This document shows positions 7,980-16,693 of a stretch of 43,096 bases of DNA, in pieces (position 1 is the stretch's first letter; the number at the start of each line of letters is the position of its first letter). Below the pieces are notes generated by a model. That model worked only from the letters and a program-made list of their open reading frames with translations, was not told where the DNA came from and did not search any database. The DNA comes from Pseudomonas sp. ACN8 (GTDB lineage: Bacteria; Pseudomonadota; Gammaproteobacteria; Pseudomonadales; Pseudomonadaceae). The stretch covers positions 1-43,096 of the forward strand of contig NZ_MRCS01000055.1 of NCBI RefSeq assembly GCF_002303925.1, read 5' to 3'. The position numbers and the translations under genes are program-made.

Positions 7980-8882
7980 TTACAAGTCGCCATAACCCAA
8001 CGAACGCAACGCACGCTCGTCATCGGACCAGCCACCCTTAACCTTGACCCACAGGTTGAGCATGATCTTGGAGTCGAACAGCAGCTCCATGTCCTTGCGC
8101 GCTTCGGTGCCGATGCGCTTGATGCGCTCGCCCTTGTCGCCAATGATGATTTTCTTCTGGCCATCGCGCTCGACGAGGATCAGGGCATGGATGTGCAGGG
8201 TCTTGCCCTGCTGCTTGAACTCTTCGATTTCAACGGTGATCTGGTACGGCAGCTCGGCGCCCATCTGGCGCATGATTTTCTCACGCACCAGTTCGGCGGC
8301 GAGGAAACGGCTGCTGCGGTCGGTGATCTGGTCTTCCGGGAAGAAGTGATCGTTTTCCGGCAGGTGCTCGGCGATCACGCGCTCCAATGCATCGAGGTTA
8401 TGCCCGTGCTGTGCGGAAATCGGGATGATCTGCGCGTTCGGCAACTGCTCCTGCAACCAGCTCAGGTGCGGCATCAGCTCGGCTTTGTCTTCGATGCGAT
8501 CGGTCTTGTTCAACGCCACGATCAGCGGGCCGGTCACGTACTGGACGCGCTCGAGAACCATCTGGTCCTCTTCGGTCCACTTGGTGCGGTCGACCACGAA
8601 GATCACCACGTCGACGTCCTTCAACGCCGCCGAAGCGGTCTTGTTCATGTAGCGGTTCAGGGCCTTCTCGCCACCCTTGTGCATACCGGGGGTGTCGACG
8701 TAGATCGCCTGCACATCGCCCTCGGTCTTGATACCGAGCATGTTGTGACGGGTGGTTTGCGGTTTGCGCGAGGTGATCGCCAGCTTCTGACCCAGGATGT
8801 GGTTCAGCAGCGTGGACTTGCCCACGTTCGGACGGCCGACGATGGCAACATAGCCACAGCGAGTTGCGTTTGTATCAGTCAT
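7980..8882 (-). CDS. era: Ribosome-assembly GTPase Era
   Basis: Era binds the 3' end of 16S rRNA and supports 30S maturation and cell-cycle progression. The 300-residue protein has a Ras-like G domain with GRPNVGKST (residues 16-24), DTPG and NKTD, and a C-terminal KH domain containing IIGDKGERIKRIG. I chose the ATG at 8882 rather than the longer frame start at 8906 because it begins at MTDTNATRCGYVAIVG and overlaps the rnc stop by 8 bases, which suggests translational coupling with RNase III. This rnc-era pairing is widespread and links rRNA processing to ribosome assembly. Confidence 0.97.
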   Translation of the reverse strand: MTDTNATRCGYVAIVGRPNVGKSTLLNHILGQKLAITSRKPQTTRHNMLGIKTEGDVQAIYVDTPGMHKGGEKALNRYMNKTASAALKDVDVVIFVVDRTKWTEEDQMVLERVQYVTGPLIVALNKTDRIEDKAELMPHLSWLQEQLPNAQIIPISAQHGHNLDALERVIAEHLPENDHFFPEDQITDRSSRFLAAELVREKIMRQMGAELPYQITVEIEEFKQQGKTLHIHALILVERDGQKKIIIGDKGERIKRIGTEARKDMELLFDSKIMLNLWVKVKGGWSDDERALRSLGYGDL

Positions 8883-9564
8883 TGCCATTCTCCACACCCA
8901 GGGCAATCAGTGCTGCGGCGGCCGCTACCTGTTCGGCAATACGACGGCTCACACCCTGACCTCGGCTTTTTTCATTCAGTAAGATGATTTCGCATTCGAC
9001 GAAGAACGTCCGGCAATGCGGCTCACCCTGGATATCCACCACTTCGTAACGCGGCAGCTCACAACCACGGGACTGCAGGAATTCCTGCAGGCGGGTCTTT
9101 GGATCTTTGTTGGTGTCGACCAGTGTCAGGCCTTCGAACTCGCCAGCCAGCCAGGCGAGCACACGCTCGCGGGCCATTTCCATGCCGGCATCGAGGTAGA
9201 TCGCACCGATCAGCGCTTCGAGGGCATCGGCCAGAATCGACTCGCGACGGAAGCCGCCGCTTTTCAGCTCGCCGGAACCCAGGCGCAAGTATTCGCCCAG
9301 ATCGAAACCACGGGCCAGTACGGCCAGGGTCTCACCTTTGACCAGACGCGCGCGCAAACGCGACAACTGGCCTTCGCGAGCCAGCGGGAAACGCTCGAAC
9401 AGCGCCTCGCCGGCGACGAAGTTGAGAATGGCGTCACCGAGGAATTCCAGGCGTTCGTTGTTACGCCCGGCAAAGCTGCGGTGAGTCAGGGCCAGGACCA
9501 TCAGTTCCTGATCCTTGAAGGTGTAGCCGAGCTGACGCTCTAGACGGCTTAAGGAGACGCTCAC
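8875..9564 (-). CDS. rnc: Ribonuclease III
   Basis: Double-strand-specific endoribonuclease that processes rRNA precursors and structured mRNAs. The 229-residue protein has the catalytic signature NERLEFLGDA (residues 36-45), a second acidic pair at Asp113/Glu116 in DALEALIGA, and a C-terminal double-stranded-RNA-binding domain ending in AAAALIALGVENGND. It starts at GTG (9564), and the stop of a 44-codon ORF overlaps that start as GTGA. It overlaps era by 8 bases. In E. coli this enzyme cuts its own leader. A hairpin lies about 155 bases upstream here, after lepB, but nothing in the sequence proves self-cleavage. Confidence 0.97.
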   Translation of the reverse strand: MSVSLSRLERQLGYTFKDQELMVLALTHRSFAGRNNERLEFLGDAILNFVAGEALFERFPLAREGQLSRLRARLVKGETLAVLARGFDLGEYLRLGSGELKSGGFRRESILADALEALIGAIYLDAGMEMARERVLAWLAGEFEGLTLVDTNKDPKTRLQEFLQSRGCELPRYEVVDIQGEPHCRTFFVECEIILLNEKSRGQGVSRRIAEQVAAAAALIALGVENGND

Positions 9565-9695
9565 GGTTTACCCACGCTGAGTTCGTGGCTGGATTCCACC
9601 GCCATCGCCGTAAGTTGGCGCAGGCTTGGGACAATTAAAGCTGTGTTCAAAAATAACGTCCTGAATATCATTGTTTTCATGCCTCTGGCGCCCAT
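9561..9695 (-). CDS. Small ORF (44 aa) overlapping the rnc start
   Basis: An ATG at 9695 has GGAG 8 bases upstream and opens a 44-codon frame. Its TGA stop overlaps the GTG start of rnc (GTGA), the geometry of translational coupling. An internal ATG at 9680 would give 39 residues. The peptide starts MGARGMKTMIFRTLF, with a short hydrophobic stretch (about residues 10-25), and ends in ELSVGKP. I do not recognise it. In many pseudomonads a gene of about 125 codons (DUF4845, membrane-anchored) lies between lepB and rnc. This gap of 184 bases is too short for it, and the peptide does not resemble my memory of that family. It may be a leader peptide that sets rnc translation, or chance. Confidence 0.5.
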   Translation of the reverse strand: MGARGMKTMIFRTLFLNTALIVPSLRQLTAMAVESSHELSVGKP

Positions 9696-9719
9696 TGTGC
9701 CGGCTCCAGAAATGCATTC

Positions 9720-9740
9720 GGCGCTGTGTTCAACAGCGCC
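9720..9740 (-). other. Intercistronic hairpin between lepB and rnc
   Basis: GGCGCTGT (9720-9727) and ACAGCGCC (9733-9740) form a perfect 8-bp stem with a 5-base loop, 8 bases past the lepB stop. On the minus strand it is not followed by a real T-tract, so it is more likely a processing or stability structure, or a weak attenuator, than a full terminator. Confidence 0.5.
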
Positions 9741-9748
9741 GTGTCTGA

Positions 9749-10603
9749 TTACTTGATCAGGCCAACCCGCGAGAAATTCGGCAGGTGGCTGAGTTTGGGT
9801 TCCGGCCAGCTCATCCAGACCGCAAAGGCCTTGCCGACGATATTCTTGTCGGGAACCATGCCCAGCAGATCCTTGGGAATGTTCGGATCATCCCAGTAGC
9901 GACTGTCGTTCGAGTTGTCGCGGTTGTCGCCCATCATGAAGTAGTGCCCGGCCGGCACGGTCCACGAATGGTCCGGCATGGCCCGGTAGCGGCTCATTTC
10001 CTTGCGGATCATGTGCTCGGCCGCACCGAGTTTTTCCTTGTAGAGCTCGGCGCTGCCCAGCGTGCCCGGCTCGGAGCCGACCAGTTGCTCGGCAATCGAT
10101 TGACCGTTGACGAACAAGCGCTTGTCGGCGGTGTAGCGAACCGTGTCGCCCGGCAAGCCAACCACACGCTTGATGTAGTTGACGTTCGGGTCGCTCGGGT
10201 AGCGGAACACCATCACATCGCCGCGCTGCGGGTCACCGACATCGATGACTTTTTTGTCGATCACCGGCAAGCGGATCCCGTAGGAAAACTTGCTCACCAG
10301 GATGAAGTCGCCGACATCCAGGGTTGGCTTCATCGAACCGGAAGGAATCTGGAACGGTTCCACCAGGAACGAACGCAGCACCAGCACGATGAACAACACC
10401 GGGAAGAACGACTTGCCGTATTCAACCAGCAGCGGCTCTTTGTTCAGCTTCTCGACCACGACCCTGTCAGGCTGGCTGACGCTGCCCTGATAGGAGGCGA
10501 TGGCGGCACGCCGGCGCGGGGCCAGGACCAAGAGATCGAGCAACGCCAACAGGCCGCAGACGAACACGGCAATGACCAGCAACAGCGGGAAATTTAGCGA
10601 CAT
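9749..10603 (-). CDS. lepB: Signal peptidase I
   Basis: Inner-membrane serine protease that removes signal peptides from exported proteins. The 284-residue product has two N-terminal membrane segments (about residues 5-27 and 66-80). The catalytic Ser90 is in PSGSM and the general-base Lys145 is in YIKRVVGLPGD, giving the Ser-Lys dyad at almost the same numbers as in E. coli LepB. The later GDNRDNSNDSR box is also present. It lies 5 bases downstream of lepA on the same strand, so the two are clearly one operon, with rnc following. Confidence 0.97.
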   Translation of the reverse strand: MSLNFPLLLVIAVFVCGLLALLDLLVLAPRRRAAIASYQGSVSQPDRVVVEKLNKEPLLVEYGKSFFPVLFIVLVLRSFLVEPFQIPSGSMKPTLDVGDFILVSKFSYGIRLPVIDKKVIDVGDPQRGDVMVFRYPSDPNVNYIKRVVGLPGDTVRYTADKRLFVNGQSIAEQLVGSEPGTLGSAELYKEKLGAAEHMIRKEMSRYRAMPDHSWTVPAGHYFMMGDNRDNSNDSRYWDDPNIPKDLLGMVPDKNIVGKAFAVWMSWPEPKLSHLPNFSRVGLIK

Positions 10604-10608
10604 AGGAC

Positions 10609-12408
10609 CTAACTATCCAACCTGAGCACTGCAAGGAAGGCTTCCTGTGGAATTTCCACGTTGCCGACCTGCTTCATGCGTTTCTTACCGGCCTTTTGCT
10701 TTTCCAGCAGCTTCTTCTTACGGCTGACGTCACCACCGTAGCATTTGGCCAATACGTTCTTTCTGAGCGCCTTGACGGTCGTCCGCGCCACAATCTGCCC
10801 GCCAATGGCGGCCTGGATTGCCACGTCGAACATCTGCCGCGGAATCAGTTCTTTCATCTTCTCGGTCAACTGGCGACCTTTGTAGTGCGAGTTGTCGCGG
10901 TGCACGATCAGCGCCAGGGCGTCGACCTTGTCACCGTTGATCAGCACGTCCAGTTTCACCAGACTGGCCGATTGATAACGATCGAAATGATAGTCCAGCG
11001 AAGCATAGCCGCGACTGGTGGACTTCAGACGGTCGAAGAAGTCCAGTACCACTTCGTTCATCGGCAGGTCGTAGGTCACTTGTACCTGGGAGCCGAGGAA
11101 CAGCATGTCAACCTGCACACCACGTTTTTCGATGCACAGGGTAATGACGTTGCCCAGGTGCTCTTGCGGCACAAGAATATTGGCCCGCACGATCGGTTCA
11201 CGCATGTCTTCGATCGAGGACAGGTCCGGGAGCTTCGACGGGTTATCGACGTAGATCGTCTCGCCGGTCTTGAGCAGCAGCTCGAAGATTACCGTCGGCG
11301 CCGTGGTGATCAGGTCCAGGTTGTACTCGCGCTCCAGGCGCTCCTGGATGATTTCCATGTGCAGCATGCCGAGGAACCCGCAACGGAAACCGAAGCCCAG
11401 GGCGTCGGAGCTTTCCGGGGTGTATTGCAGCGACGAGTCGTTCAGGGTGAGCTTTTGCAGCGCTTCGCGGAAGTCTTCGAAGTCGTCGGAGCTGACCGGG
11501 AACAGACCGGCGTAAACCTGCGGCTGAATACGTTTGAAGCCTGGCAGTACATCAACGTCCGGCGTCGAGCTCAAGGTCAGGGTGTCGCCCACTGGCGCAC
11601 CGTGAATGTCCTTGATGCTGGCGATGATGAAGCCCACTTCACCGGCCTTGAGGTCAGCGGTAGGGGTGTGCTTCGGGTTGAATACACCGACGCTGTCCAC
11701 CAGGTGGATCTTGCCGGTGGACTTGACCAGGATCTTGTCGCCCTTCTTCACACGACCGTGGCGCACGCGTACCAGGGAAACAACGCCCAGGTAGTTGTCG
11801 AACCAGGAGTCGATGATCAACGCTTGCAGCGGATCTTCGTAGTTGCCGGTCGGTGCAGGAATGGTGGCGACCAGGCGCTCGAGCACTGCGTCGACGCCCA
11901 GGCCGGTCTTGGCCGAGCACTCGACCGCGTCGGTGGCATCGATGCCGATGATTTTTTCGATTTCTTCTTTGACGCGGTCCGGATCGGCCTGTGGCAGGTC
12001 GATCTTGTTCAGCACCGGCATCACTTCCAGGCCCTGCTCGATCGCGGTGTAGCAGTTGGCGACCGACTGCGCCTCGACGCCTTGACCGGCATCGACCACC
12101 AGCAGCGCGCCTTCACAGGCAGCCAGCGAACGGCTCACCTCATAGGTGAAGTCAACGTGGCCGGGGGTATCAATGAAGTTCAGCTGGTAGTTGATACCGT
12201 CGCGAGCCTTGTAATACAGGGTGACGCTGTGCGCCTTGATGGTGATCCCGCGTTCACGCTCAAGGTCCATGGAGTCCAGGACCTGGGCTTCCATTTCACG
12301 CTCGGCGAGGCCGCCACACATCTGGATGAAGCGATCGGCCAGCGTCGACTTGCCATGGTCAATGTGGGCGATGATGGAGAAATTGCGGATATGACTCAAA
12401 TCACTCAC
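10609..12408 (-). CDS. lepA: Elongation factor 4 (LepA)
   Basis: Translational GTPase of the EF-G family that acts on the ribosome, with roles proposed in back-translocation and 30S biogenesis. The 599-residue protein has the G1 motif AHIDHGKST (residues 14-22), DTPGHVDF, NKIDLP, then EF-G-like domains and the LepA-specific C-terminal domain rich in basic residues (KKKLLEKQKAGKKRMKQ). It starts at GTG (12408). A good promoter lies about 50 bases upstream. In P. aeruginosa lepA directly follows mucD. Here the upstream neighbour is lptG, separated by a terminator, so lepA heads its own operon. Confidence 0.97.
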   Translation of the reverse strand: MSDLSHIRNFSIIAHIDHGKSTLADRFIQMCGGLAEREMEAQVLDSMDLERERGITIKAHSVTLYYKARDGINYQLNFIDTPGHVDFTYEVSRSLAACEGALLVVDAGQGVEAQSVANCYTAIEQGLEVMPVLNKIDLPQADPDRVKEEIEKIIGIDATDAVECSAKTGLGVDAVLERLVATIPAPTGNYEDPLQALIIDSWFDNYLGVVSLVRVRHGRVKKGDKILVKSTGKIHLVDSVGVFNPKHTPTADLKAGEVGFIIASIKDIHGAPVGDTLTLSSTPDVDVLPGFKRIQPQVYAGLFPVSSDDFEDFREALQKLTLNDSSLQYTPESSDALGFGFRCGFLGMLHMEIIQERLEREYNLDLITTAPTVIFELLLKTGETIYVDNPSKLPDLSSIEDMREPIVRANILVPQEHLGNVITLCIEKRGVQVDMLFLGSQVQVTYDLPMNEVVLDFFDRLKSTSRGYASLDYHFDRYQSASLVKLDVLINGDKVDALALIVHRDNSHYKGRQLTEKMKELIPRQMFDVAIQAAIGGQIVARTTVKALRKNVLAKCYGGDVSRKKKLLEKQKAGKKRMKQVGNVEIPQEAFLAVLRLDS

Positions 12409-12460
12409 GGATCAACACTCAAAAAGGCTGCAGGCATGGCCCGCCGAAAAATAGCCGGGA

Positions 12461-12489
12461 ATTGTACCTGATCCACGGCGCAAGCGTCA
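12461..12489 (-). promoter_or_regulatory. Candidate lepA promoter
   Basis: On the minus strand, TGACGC (12484-12489) and TACAAT (12461-12466) are separated by exactly 17 bases. Transcription would start near 12454, leaving a leader of about 46 bases before the GTG of lepA. It lies downstream of the lptG terminator, which fits a new transcription unit. Confidence 0.6.
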
Positions 12490-12513
12490 CGTTCGCAGGT
12501 CAGACGGTGCCTA

Positions 12514-12550
12514 CAAAAAACGCCCCGGTCTTGCGACAAGGGCGTTTTTA
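12514..12550 (-). terminator. Terminator after lptG
   Basis: AAAAACGCCC and GGGCGTTTTT pair across a 14-base loop. On the minus strand the stem runs into TTTTTTG. The A-rich left and T-rich right sides make it look bidirectional, but the gene it serves is lptG, whose stop is 30 bases upstream. Confidence 0.8.
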
Positions 12551-12579
12551 ACGTCAAAGCGGTTGAAAAATGCCCGCCA

Positions 12580-13641
12580 TCAGCCAGCTCGACGCAACAG
12601 CCAGAGCCCCGCAACGGCACAAACACCCGCCGGCACCAGCACCGAAAGCAACGGCGGGAAGCCGAACACCTGGCTCGAAGGCCCCAGCAGATCCTGAACG
12701 ATGCGGAAGGAGAAGCCCACCAGCACGCCGGTGAACACCCGTTGACCCAGGGTCACCGAACGCAGCGGACCAAAGATGAAGGAAATCGCCATCAACACCA
12801 GAGCGGCAGTCACCAGCGGTTGCAACACCTTGACCCAAAATGCCAGCCAGTAGCGGCCATTGCTCAGCCCCTGGTCCGCCAGATAGTGGATGTAACTCCA
12901 CAGACCGCTGATCGACAGCGACTCGGGCACCATGACCACGGTGCTCAGCAACTGTGGACTCAACGCAACGTCCCAGCGCTCTTCCGGGGTCGAAACCACT
13001 TCGGTGCTGCGCTCGTGGAAGAGCGTGGTCGTGACATCCGACAACTGCCAATGATCGTTTTCGAAGTCGGCACGCTTGGCGAAGCTCGCCGACAGCATGT
13101 GCCGTTCATTGTCGAAGCGATAACGGGTCACGCCATACAGGATGCCGCCGGGTTGTACCGAGTTGACGTGAATGAACTCATCGCCCTGGCGGTGCCACAA
13201 GCCGTGCCTGGCGCTTTGTGCATCACCGCTGCCCTGGGCCAGCGAGCGATTGGCCTGCGCTGCGGTTTCAGCGGGCGGAGCGACATACTCGCCGATCAGC
13301 AAGCCGGCCAGCATCAATACCAGCATCGGCTTCATGACCGCCCAGACGATCCGGCCGATCGACACACCGGCGGCGCGCATGATGGTCAGCTCACTGTTGC
13401 TGGCCAGGCTGCCCAGACCGATCAGGCAGCCGATCAGCGCAGCCATCGGCAGCATTTCGTACATCCGCCGCGGAGCGGTCAACACCACATAACTCAGCAC
13501 ATCGACCAGGGTGTAGGTATCGCTGACTTCACTCATCTCGTCGATGAAGGCAAACAGTGTCGCCAGACCAAGAATGATCCCGAGCACCGCCAGGATCGCC
13601 ATGAACACACTGCTACCAATGTAGCGATCCAGCTTAACCAC
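12580..13641 (-). CDS. lptG: LPS export permease LptG
   Basis: One of the two transmembrane subunits of the LptB2FG ABC transporter, which extracts lipopolysaccharide from the inner membrane and passes it to LptC and the Lpt bridge. The 353-residue product has the YjgP/YjgQ family layout: membrane helices near residues 12-32, 60-80 and 100-120, a periplasmic beta-jellyroll (about 130-265), and three more helices ending at residue 349. It starts at GTG (13641) with GGAGG 6 bases upstream and overlaps the lptF stop by 8 bases, so the pair is translationally coupled. Confidence 0.95.
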   Translation of the reverse strand: MVKLDRYIGSSVFMAILAVLGIILGLATLFAFIDEMSEVSDTYTLVDVLSYVVLTAPRRMYEMLPMAALIGCLIGLGSLASNSELTIMRAAGVSIGRIVWAVMKPMLVLMLAGLLIGEYVAPPAETAAQANRSLAQGSGDAQSARHGLWHRQGDEFIHVNSVQPGGILYGVTRYRFDNERHMLSASFAKRADFENDHWQLSDVTTTLFHERSTEVVSTPEERWDVALSPQLLSTVVMVPESLSISGLWSYIHYLADQGLSNGRYWLAFWVKVLQPLVTAALVLMAISFIFGPLRSVTLGQRVFTGVLVGFSFRIVQDLLGPSSQVFGFPPLLSVLVPAGVCAVAGLWLLRRAG

Positions 13642-14752
13642 GGGCCACCTCCAGCGCGCTGCGGCGACTCGCCATCTTCAAGCGCAAGGGTTCCCAATAG
13701 AGCAAGCCCAGGCCGATGGACAGGAAAATCCCGTGCACCCACCACAAGCCAAACACCGCAGGGATCTTGCCCTTGTCGAGGGCGCCGCGGGCGGCAATCA
13801 GAATGGTCAGGTAAGCCATATAAAGAAGAATCGCCGGCAGTAATTTGAGGAATCGGCCCTGGCGCGGGTTGACCCGCGACAGCGGCACCGCCATCAAGGT
13901 CACGATGAACACCAGCAACGGCAGAGACATGCGCCATTGCAGCTCGGCGCGCAGGCGAATGTCGTCGCTGCCGATCAACTCACTGGTCGGCATCGCATCA
14001 CGGTCGGTGACTTCGTCGCTGACGTCCGGTTTTGGCAGCAATACGCCGTACTCGTCGTACTTGATCGCCCGGTAGTCGGCCTGCCCCGGACTACCGTCAT
14101 AGCGATAGCCGTTATCGAGGATCAGATAGCGGTTGCCGTCGGGGCGAATTTCCTGGCGCCCCTTTTCCGCCACCAGCACGGAAATCCCGCGATCCTTGTT
14201 GTTTGAACTGATGTTTTTCTGCGAGATGAACACACCGCCCAGATTGACGCGGTCATCGGACATGCTCTCGGTGTAGGTGACCCGGGTGCCGTCGCGCAAA
14301 GCCTGGAAGCGCCCCGGTTCCAGGGTATCGAACTCGGTCAGGGCATCCTGCTTGTTCAGCAGCAACTGGAACTGATTGGCCCCCTGTGGCGCCAGGCTCA
14401 GGCTCAGCCACGCCACGAGGAGCGCAACCAGGGTGGCCGGGAACAGCGTCATGCAAAACAGCCGCTGCTGGCTCATGCCGGTGGCCGAGAGCACGGTCAT
14501 TTCGCTTTCGAGGTACAGGCGCCCGTAGGACAACAGGATCCCGAGAAACAGCCCCAGCGGCAGGATCAGCTGGAGAAACCCCGGCAGGCGAAAGCCCATG
14601 ATCAGGAACAACGAGCCCGGATCGAGCAGGCCCGAAGCCGCCTGGGCGAGGTATTTGATGAAGCGACCGCTCATGATGATGACCAGCAGCACGGCACTGA
14701 CGGCGCTCAAGGTCAACAGGACTTCGCGGGATAGATAACGGAAGACGATCAA
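13634..14752 (-). CDS. lptF: LPS export permease LptF
   Basis: Partner of LptG in the lipopolysaccharide-extracting ABC transporter. The protein is 372 residues with six predicted membrane segments around a central periplasmic domain (about residues 125-265, containing GTRVTYTESM). The frame is open to a GTG at 14761, but a GGAG runs straight into that codon. The TTG at 14752 has the same GGAG 8 bases upstream and gives the conserved start IVFRYLSREV, so I prefer it. The lptF-lptG pair is divergent from pepA, the conserved arrangement in gammaproteobacteria. Confidence 0.93.
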   Translation of the reverse strand: MIVFRYLSREVLLTLSAVSAVLLVIIMSGRFIKYLAQAASGLLDPGSLFLIMGFRLPGFLQLILPLGLFLGILLSYGRLYLESEMTVLSATGMSQQRLFCMTLFPATLVALLVAWLSLSLAPQGANQFQLLLNKQDALTEFDTLEPGRFQALRDGTRVTYTESMSDDRVNLGGVFISQKNISSNNKDRGISVLVAEKGRQEIRPDGNRYLILDNGYRYDGSPGQADYRAIKYDEYGVLLPKPDVSDEVTDRDAMPTSELIGSDDIRLRAELQWRMSLPLLVFIVTLMAVPLSRVNPRQGRFLKLLPAILLYMAYLTILIAARGALDKGKIPAVFGLWWVHGIFLSIGLGLLYWEPLRLKMASRRSALEVARG

Positions 14753-15145
14753 ACCAGACACTCCAGGGTTGTCAGGCTAAGGCGGCCAAACAAGCAAACG
14801 TATCGGACAGCCCGCAAGGCAGAGCCGCCGAAAAAAGATGGCGCATTATCCTGTGATTGGGTGCGCCTGTCACTGCGCAATGCATCCCGGGCTTGTAGGA
14901 GCGAGCTCGCTCGCGATGGTCGTCAACGATTACGCGATAAGCCTGAAACCCCGAGGCGGCCTCAGGTTCTTCGCGAGCAGGCTCGCTCCTACAATCGTAC
15001 AACCGAGGGTTGTCAGCCGCCGGTAGCGAGGTTCAAACTGCGGCCTTTGTCGCCGGTCGATCCTGGCGCCTTTCTATCTATAAGCAATCGACGCACATAA
15101 AGTGTCGGGCGCATGCGTGATAACCATCAATTCAGGGACCCGGAC
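14753..15145. other. Divergent intergenic region lptF/pepA
   Basis: These 393 bases hold a REP pair (14894-14993) and must contain the promoters of lptF (leftward) and pepA (rightward). I cannot pick a convincing -35/-10 pair for either. A TATCTATAAG stretch near 15075-15084 is a possible pepA -10. No additional gene is supported. Confidence 0.6.
14894..14993. repeat. REP pair (REPIN), CGAGC-type, in a divergent promoter region
   Basis: Left arm TGTAGGAGCGAGCTCGCTCG and right arm ending GGCTCGCTCCTACA face each other with the TGTAGG ends outward. The left arm differs from the usual CGAGCCTGCTCG core by a few bases. The pair is longer (100 bases) than most others in the window. Confidence 0.8.
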
Positions 15146-16636
15146 ATGGAACTGGTTGTAAAAAGCGTCAACCCCGAAACGTTGAAGACCGCCACTCTCG
15201 TGGTCTCCGTCGGCGAAGGCCGCAGGCTCGGCGCTGTTGCCAGGCAACTCGACGAACTGAGCGGCGGCGCGATCAGCGCAGTGCTCAAGCGCGGCGACCT
15301 GGCTGGCAAGGTTGGCCAGAGCCTGTTGCTGCACAGCCTGCCGAACCTCAAGGCCGAGCGCGTGCTGCTGGTGGGCGTGGGCAAGGACGACGAGCTAGGT
15401 GACCGCCCGTTCCGCAAGATCATCGCCGGCATCCTCAATACCCTCAAAGGCCTGGGCGGCAGCGATGCAGTGCTGGCCCTCGACGAAGTCGTGGTCAAAG
15501 GCCGCGACAGCTATGGCAAGACCCGCCTGCTGGCCGAAACCCTGGTGGACGGCGAGTACAGCTTCGACCAGTTCAAGAGCCAGAAAGCCGAACCCCGCGC
15601 CCTGAAGAAAATCACCCTGCTGACCATCAAGGCCGCCCAGGCTGAAGTGCAACGCGCCGTGACCCACGCCACCGCCATCGCCAACGGCATGGCCTTCACC
15701 CGCAACCTGGGCAACCTGCCGCCGAACATCTGCCACCCGACCTTCCTCGGTGAGCAGGCCAAAGACCTGGGCAAGGAATTCAAGGACCTGAAGGTCGAAG
15801 TCCTCGACGAGAAGAAGATCAAGGCCCTGGGCATGGGCTCGTTCTACGCCGTCGGTCAGGGCAGCGCCCAGCCTCCGCGCCTGATCGTCATGCAGTACAA
15901 CGGCGGCAAGAAATCCGAGAAGCCGTACGCGCTGGTCGGCAAAGGCATCACCTTCGACACCGGCGGCATCAGCCTCAAGCCGGGTGCCGGCATGGATGAA
16001 ATGAAGTACGACATGGGCGGCGCCGCCAGCGTGTTCGGCACCCTGCGTGCCGTGCTCGAACTGAAGCTGCCGATCAACCTGGTGTGCATCCTGGCCTGCG
16101 CCGAGAACATGCCGAGCGGCAACGCTTCGCGCCCGGGCGATATCGTCACCACCATGAGCGGCCAGACCGTGGAAATCCTCAACACCGACGCCGAAGGCCG
16201 CCTGGTGCTGTGCGACGCCCTGACCTACTCCGAGCGCTTCAAGCCGCAAGCGGTCATCGACATCGCGACCCTGACCGGCGCCTGCGTGGTTGCCCTGGGT
16301 TCCCACACCTCGGGCCTGCTGGGCAACAACGACGAACTGATCGACCAACTGCTGAGCGCAGGCAAGACCGCCGACGACCGCGCCTGGCAACTGCCGCTGT
16401 TCGATGAGTACCAGGAACAGCTGGACAGCCCGTTCGCCGACATCGCCAACATTGGCGGCCCGAAAGCCGGCACCATCACCGCGGCCTGCTTCCTGTCGCG
16501 CTTCACCAAGAATCTGAACTGGGCGCACCTGGACATCGCCGGCACGGCCTGGACCAGCGGCGGCAAGGACAAGGGCGCCACTGGCCGTCCGGTTCCACTG
16601 CTGACCCAATACCTGCTGGACCGCGCCAAAGCCTGA
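15146..16636 (+). CDS. pepA: Leucyl aminopeptidase (PepA)
   Basis: M17-family di-metal aminopeptidase that removes N-terminal residues, mainly leucine, from peptides in the cytoplasm. In some bacteria it also binds DNA in site-specific recombination and regulation. The 496-residue product carries the family signature NTDAEGRL (residues 346-353) and upstream metal or active-site residues in GKGITFDTGG. The frame is open to 15113, but the ATG at 15146 has AGGGA upstream and gives the standard start MELVVKSV. It is followed by holC, as in many gammaproteobacteria. Confidence 0.97.
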   Translation: MELVVKSVNPETLKTATLVVSVGEGRRLGAVARQLDELSGGAISAVLKRGDLAGKVGQSLLLHSLPNLKAERVLLVGVGKDDELGDRPFRKIIAGILNTLKGLGGSDAVLALDEVVVKGRDSYGKTRLLAETLVDGEYSFDQFKSQKAEPRALKKITLLTIKAAQAEVQRAVTHATAIANGMAFTRNLGNLPPNICHPTFLGEQAKDLGKEFKDLKVEVLDEKKIKALGMGSFYAVGQGSAQPPRLIVMQYNGGKKSEKPYALVGKGITFDTGGISLKPGAGMDEMKYDMGGAASVFGTLRAVLELKLPINLVCILACAENMPSGNASRPGDIVTTMSGQTVEILNTDAEGRLVLCDALTYSERFKPQAVIDIATLTGACVVALGSHTSGLLGNNDELIDQLLSAGKTADDRAWQLPLFDEYQEQLDSPFADIANIGGPKAGTITAACFLSRFTKNLNWAHLDIAGTAWTSGGKDKGATGRPVPLLTQYLLDRAKA

Positions 16637-16648
16637 AACCGTTGAAAG

Positions 16649-16674
16649 GCGGCGTCACTTCCCGGTGACGCCGC
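16649..16674 (+). other. Intercistronic hairpin between pepA and holC
   Basis: GCGGCGTCAC and GTGACGCCGC form a perfect 10-bp stem with a 6-base loop in the 57-base pepA-holC gap. It has no T-tract, so it probably protects or processes the mRNA rather than ending it. Confidence 0.6.
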
Positions 16675-16693
16675 TTGCCGCTCTGGAACCGCA

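Noticed and set aside
10696..12471. 591-codon frame opposite lepA
   Set aside because: Antisense shadow of a well-identified gene; the low-complexity composition is typical of high-GC complementary frames.
16649..16674. Transcription terminator between pepA and holC
   Set aside because: The stem is strong but no T-tract follows, so it is listed as an intercistronic hairpin instead.
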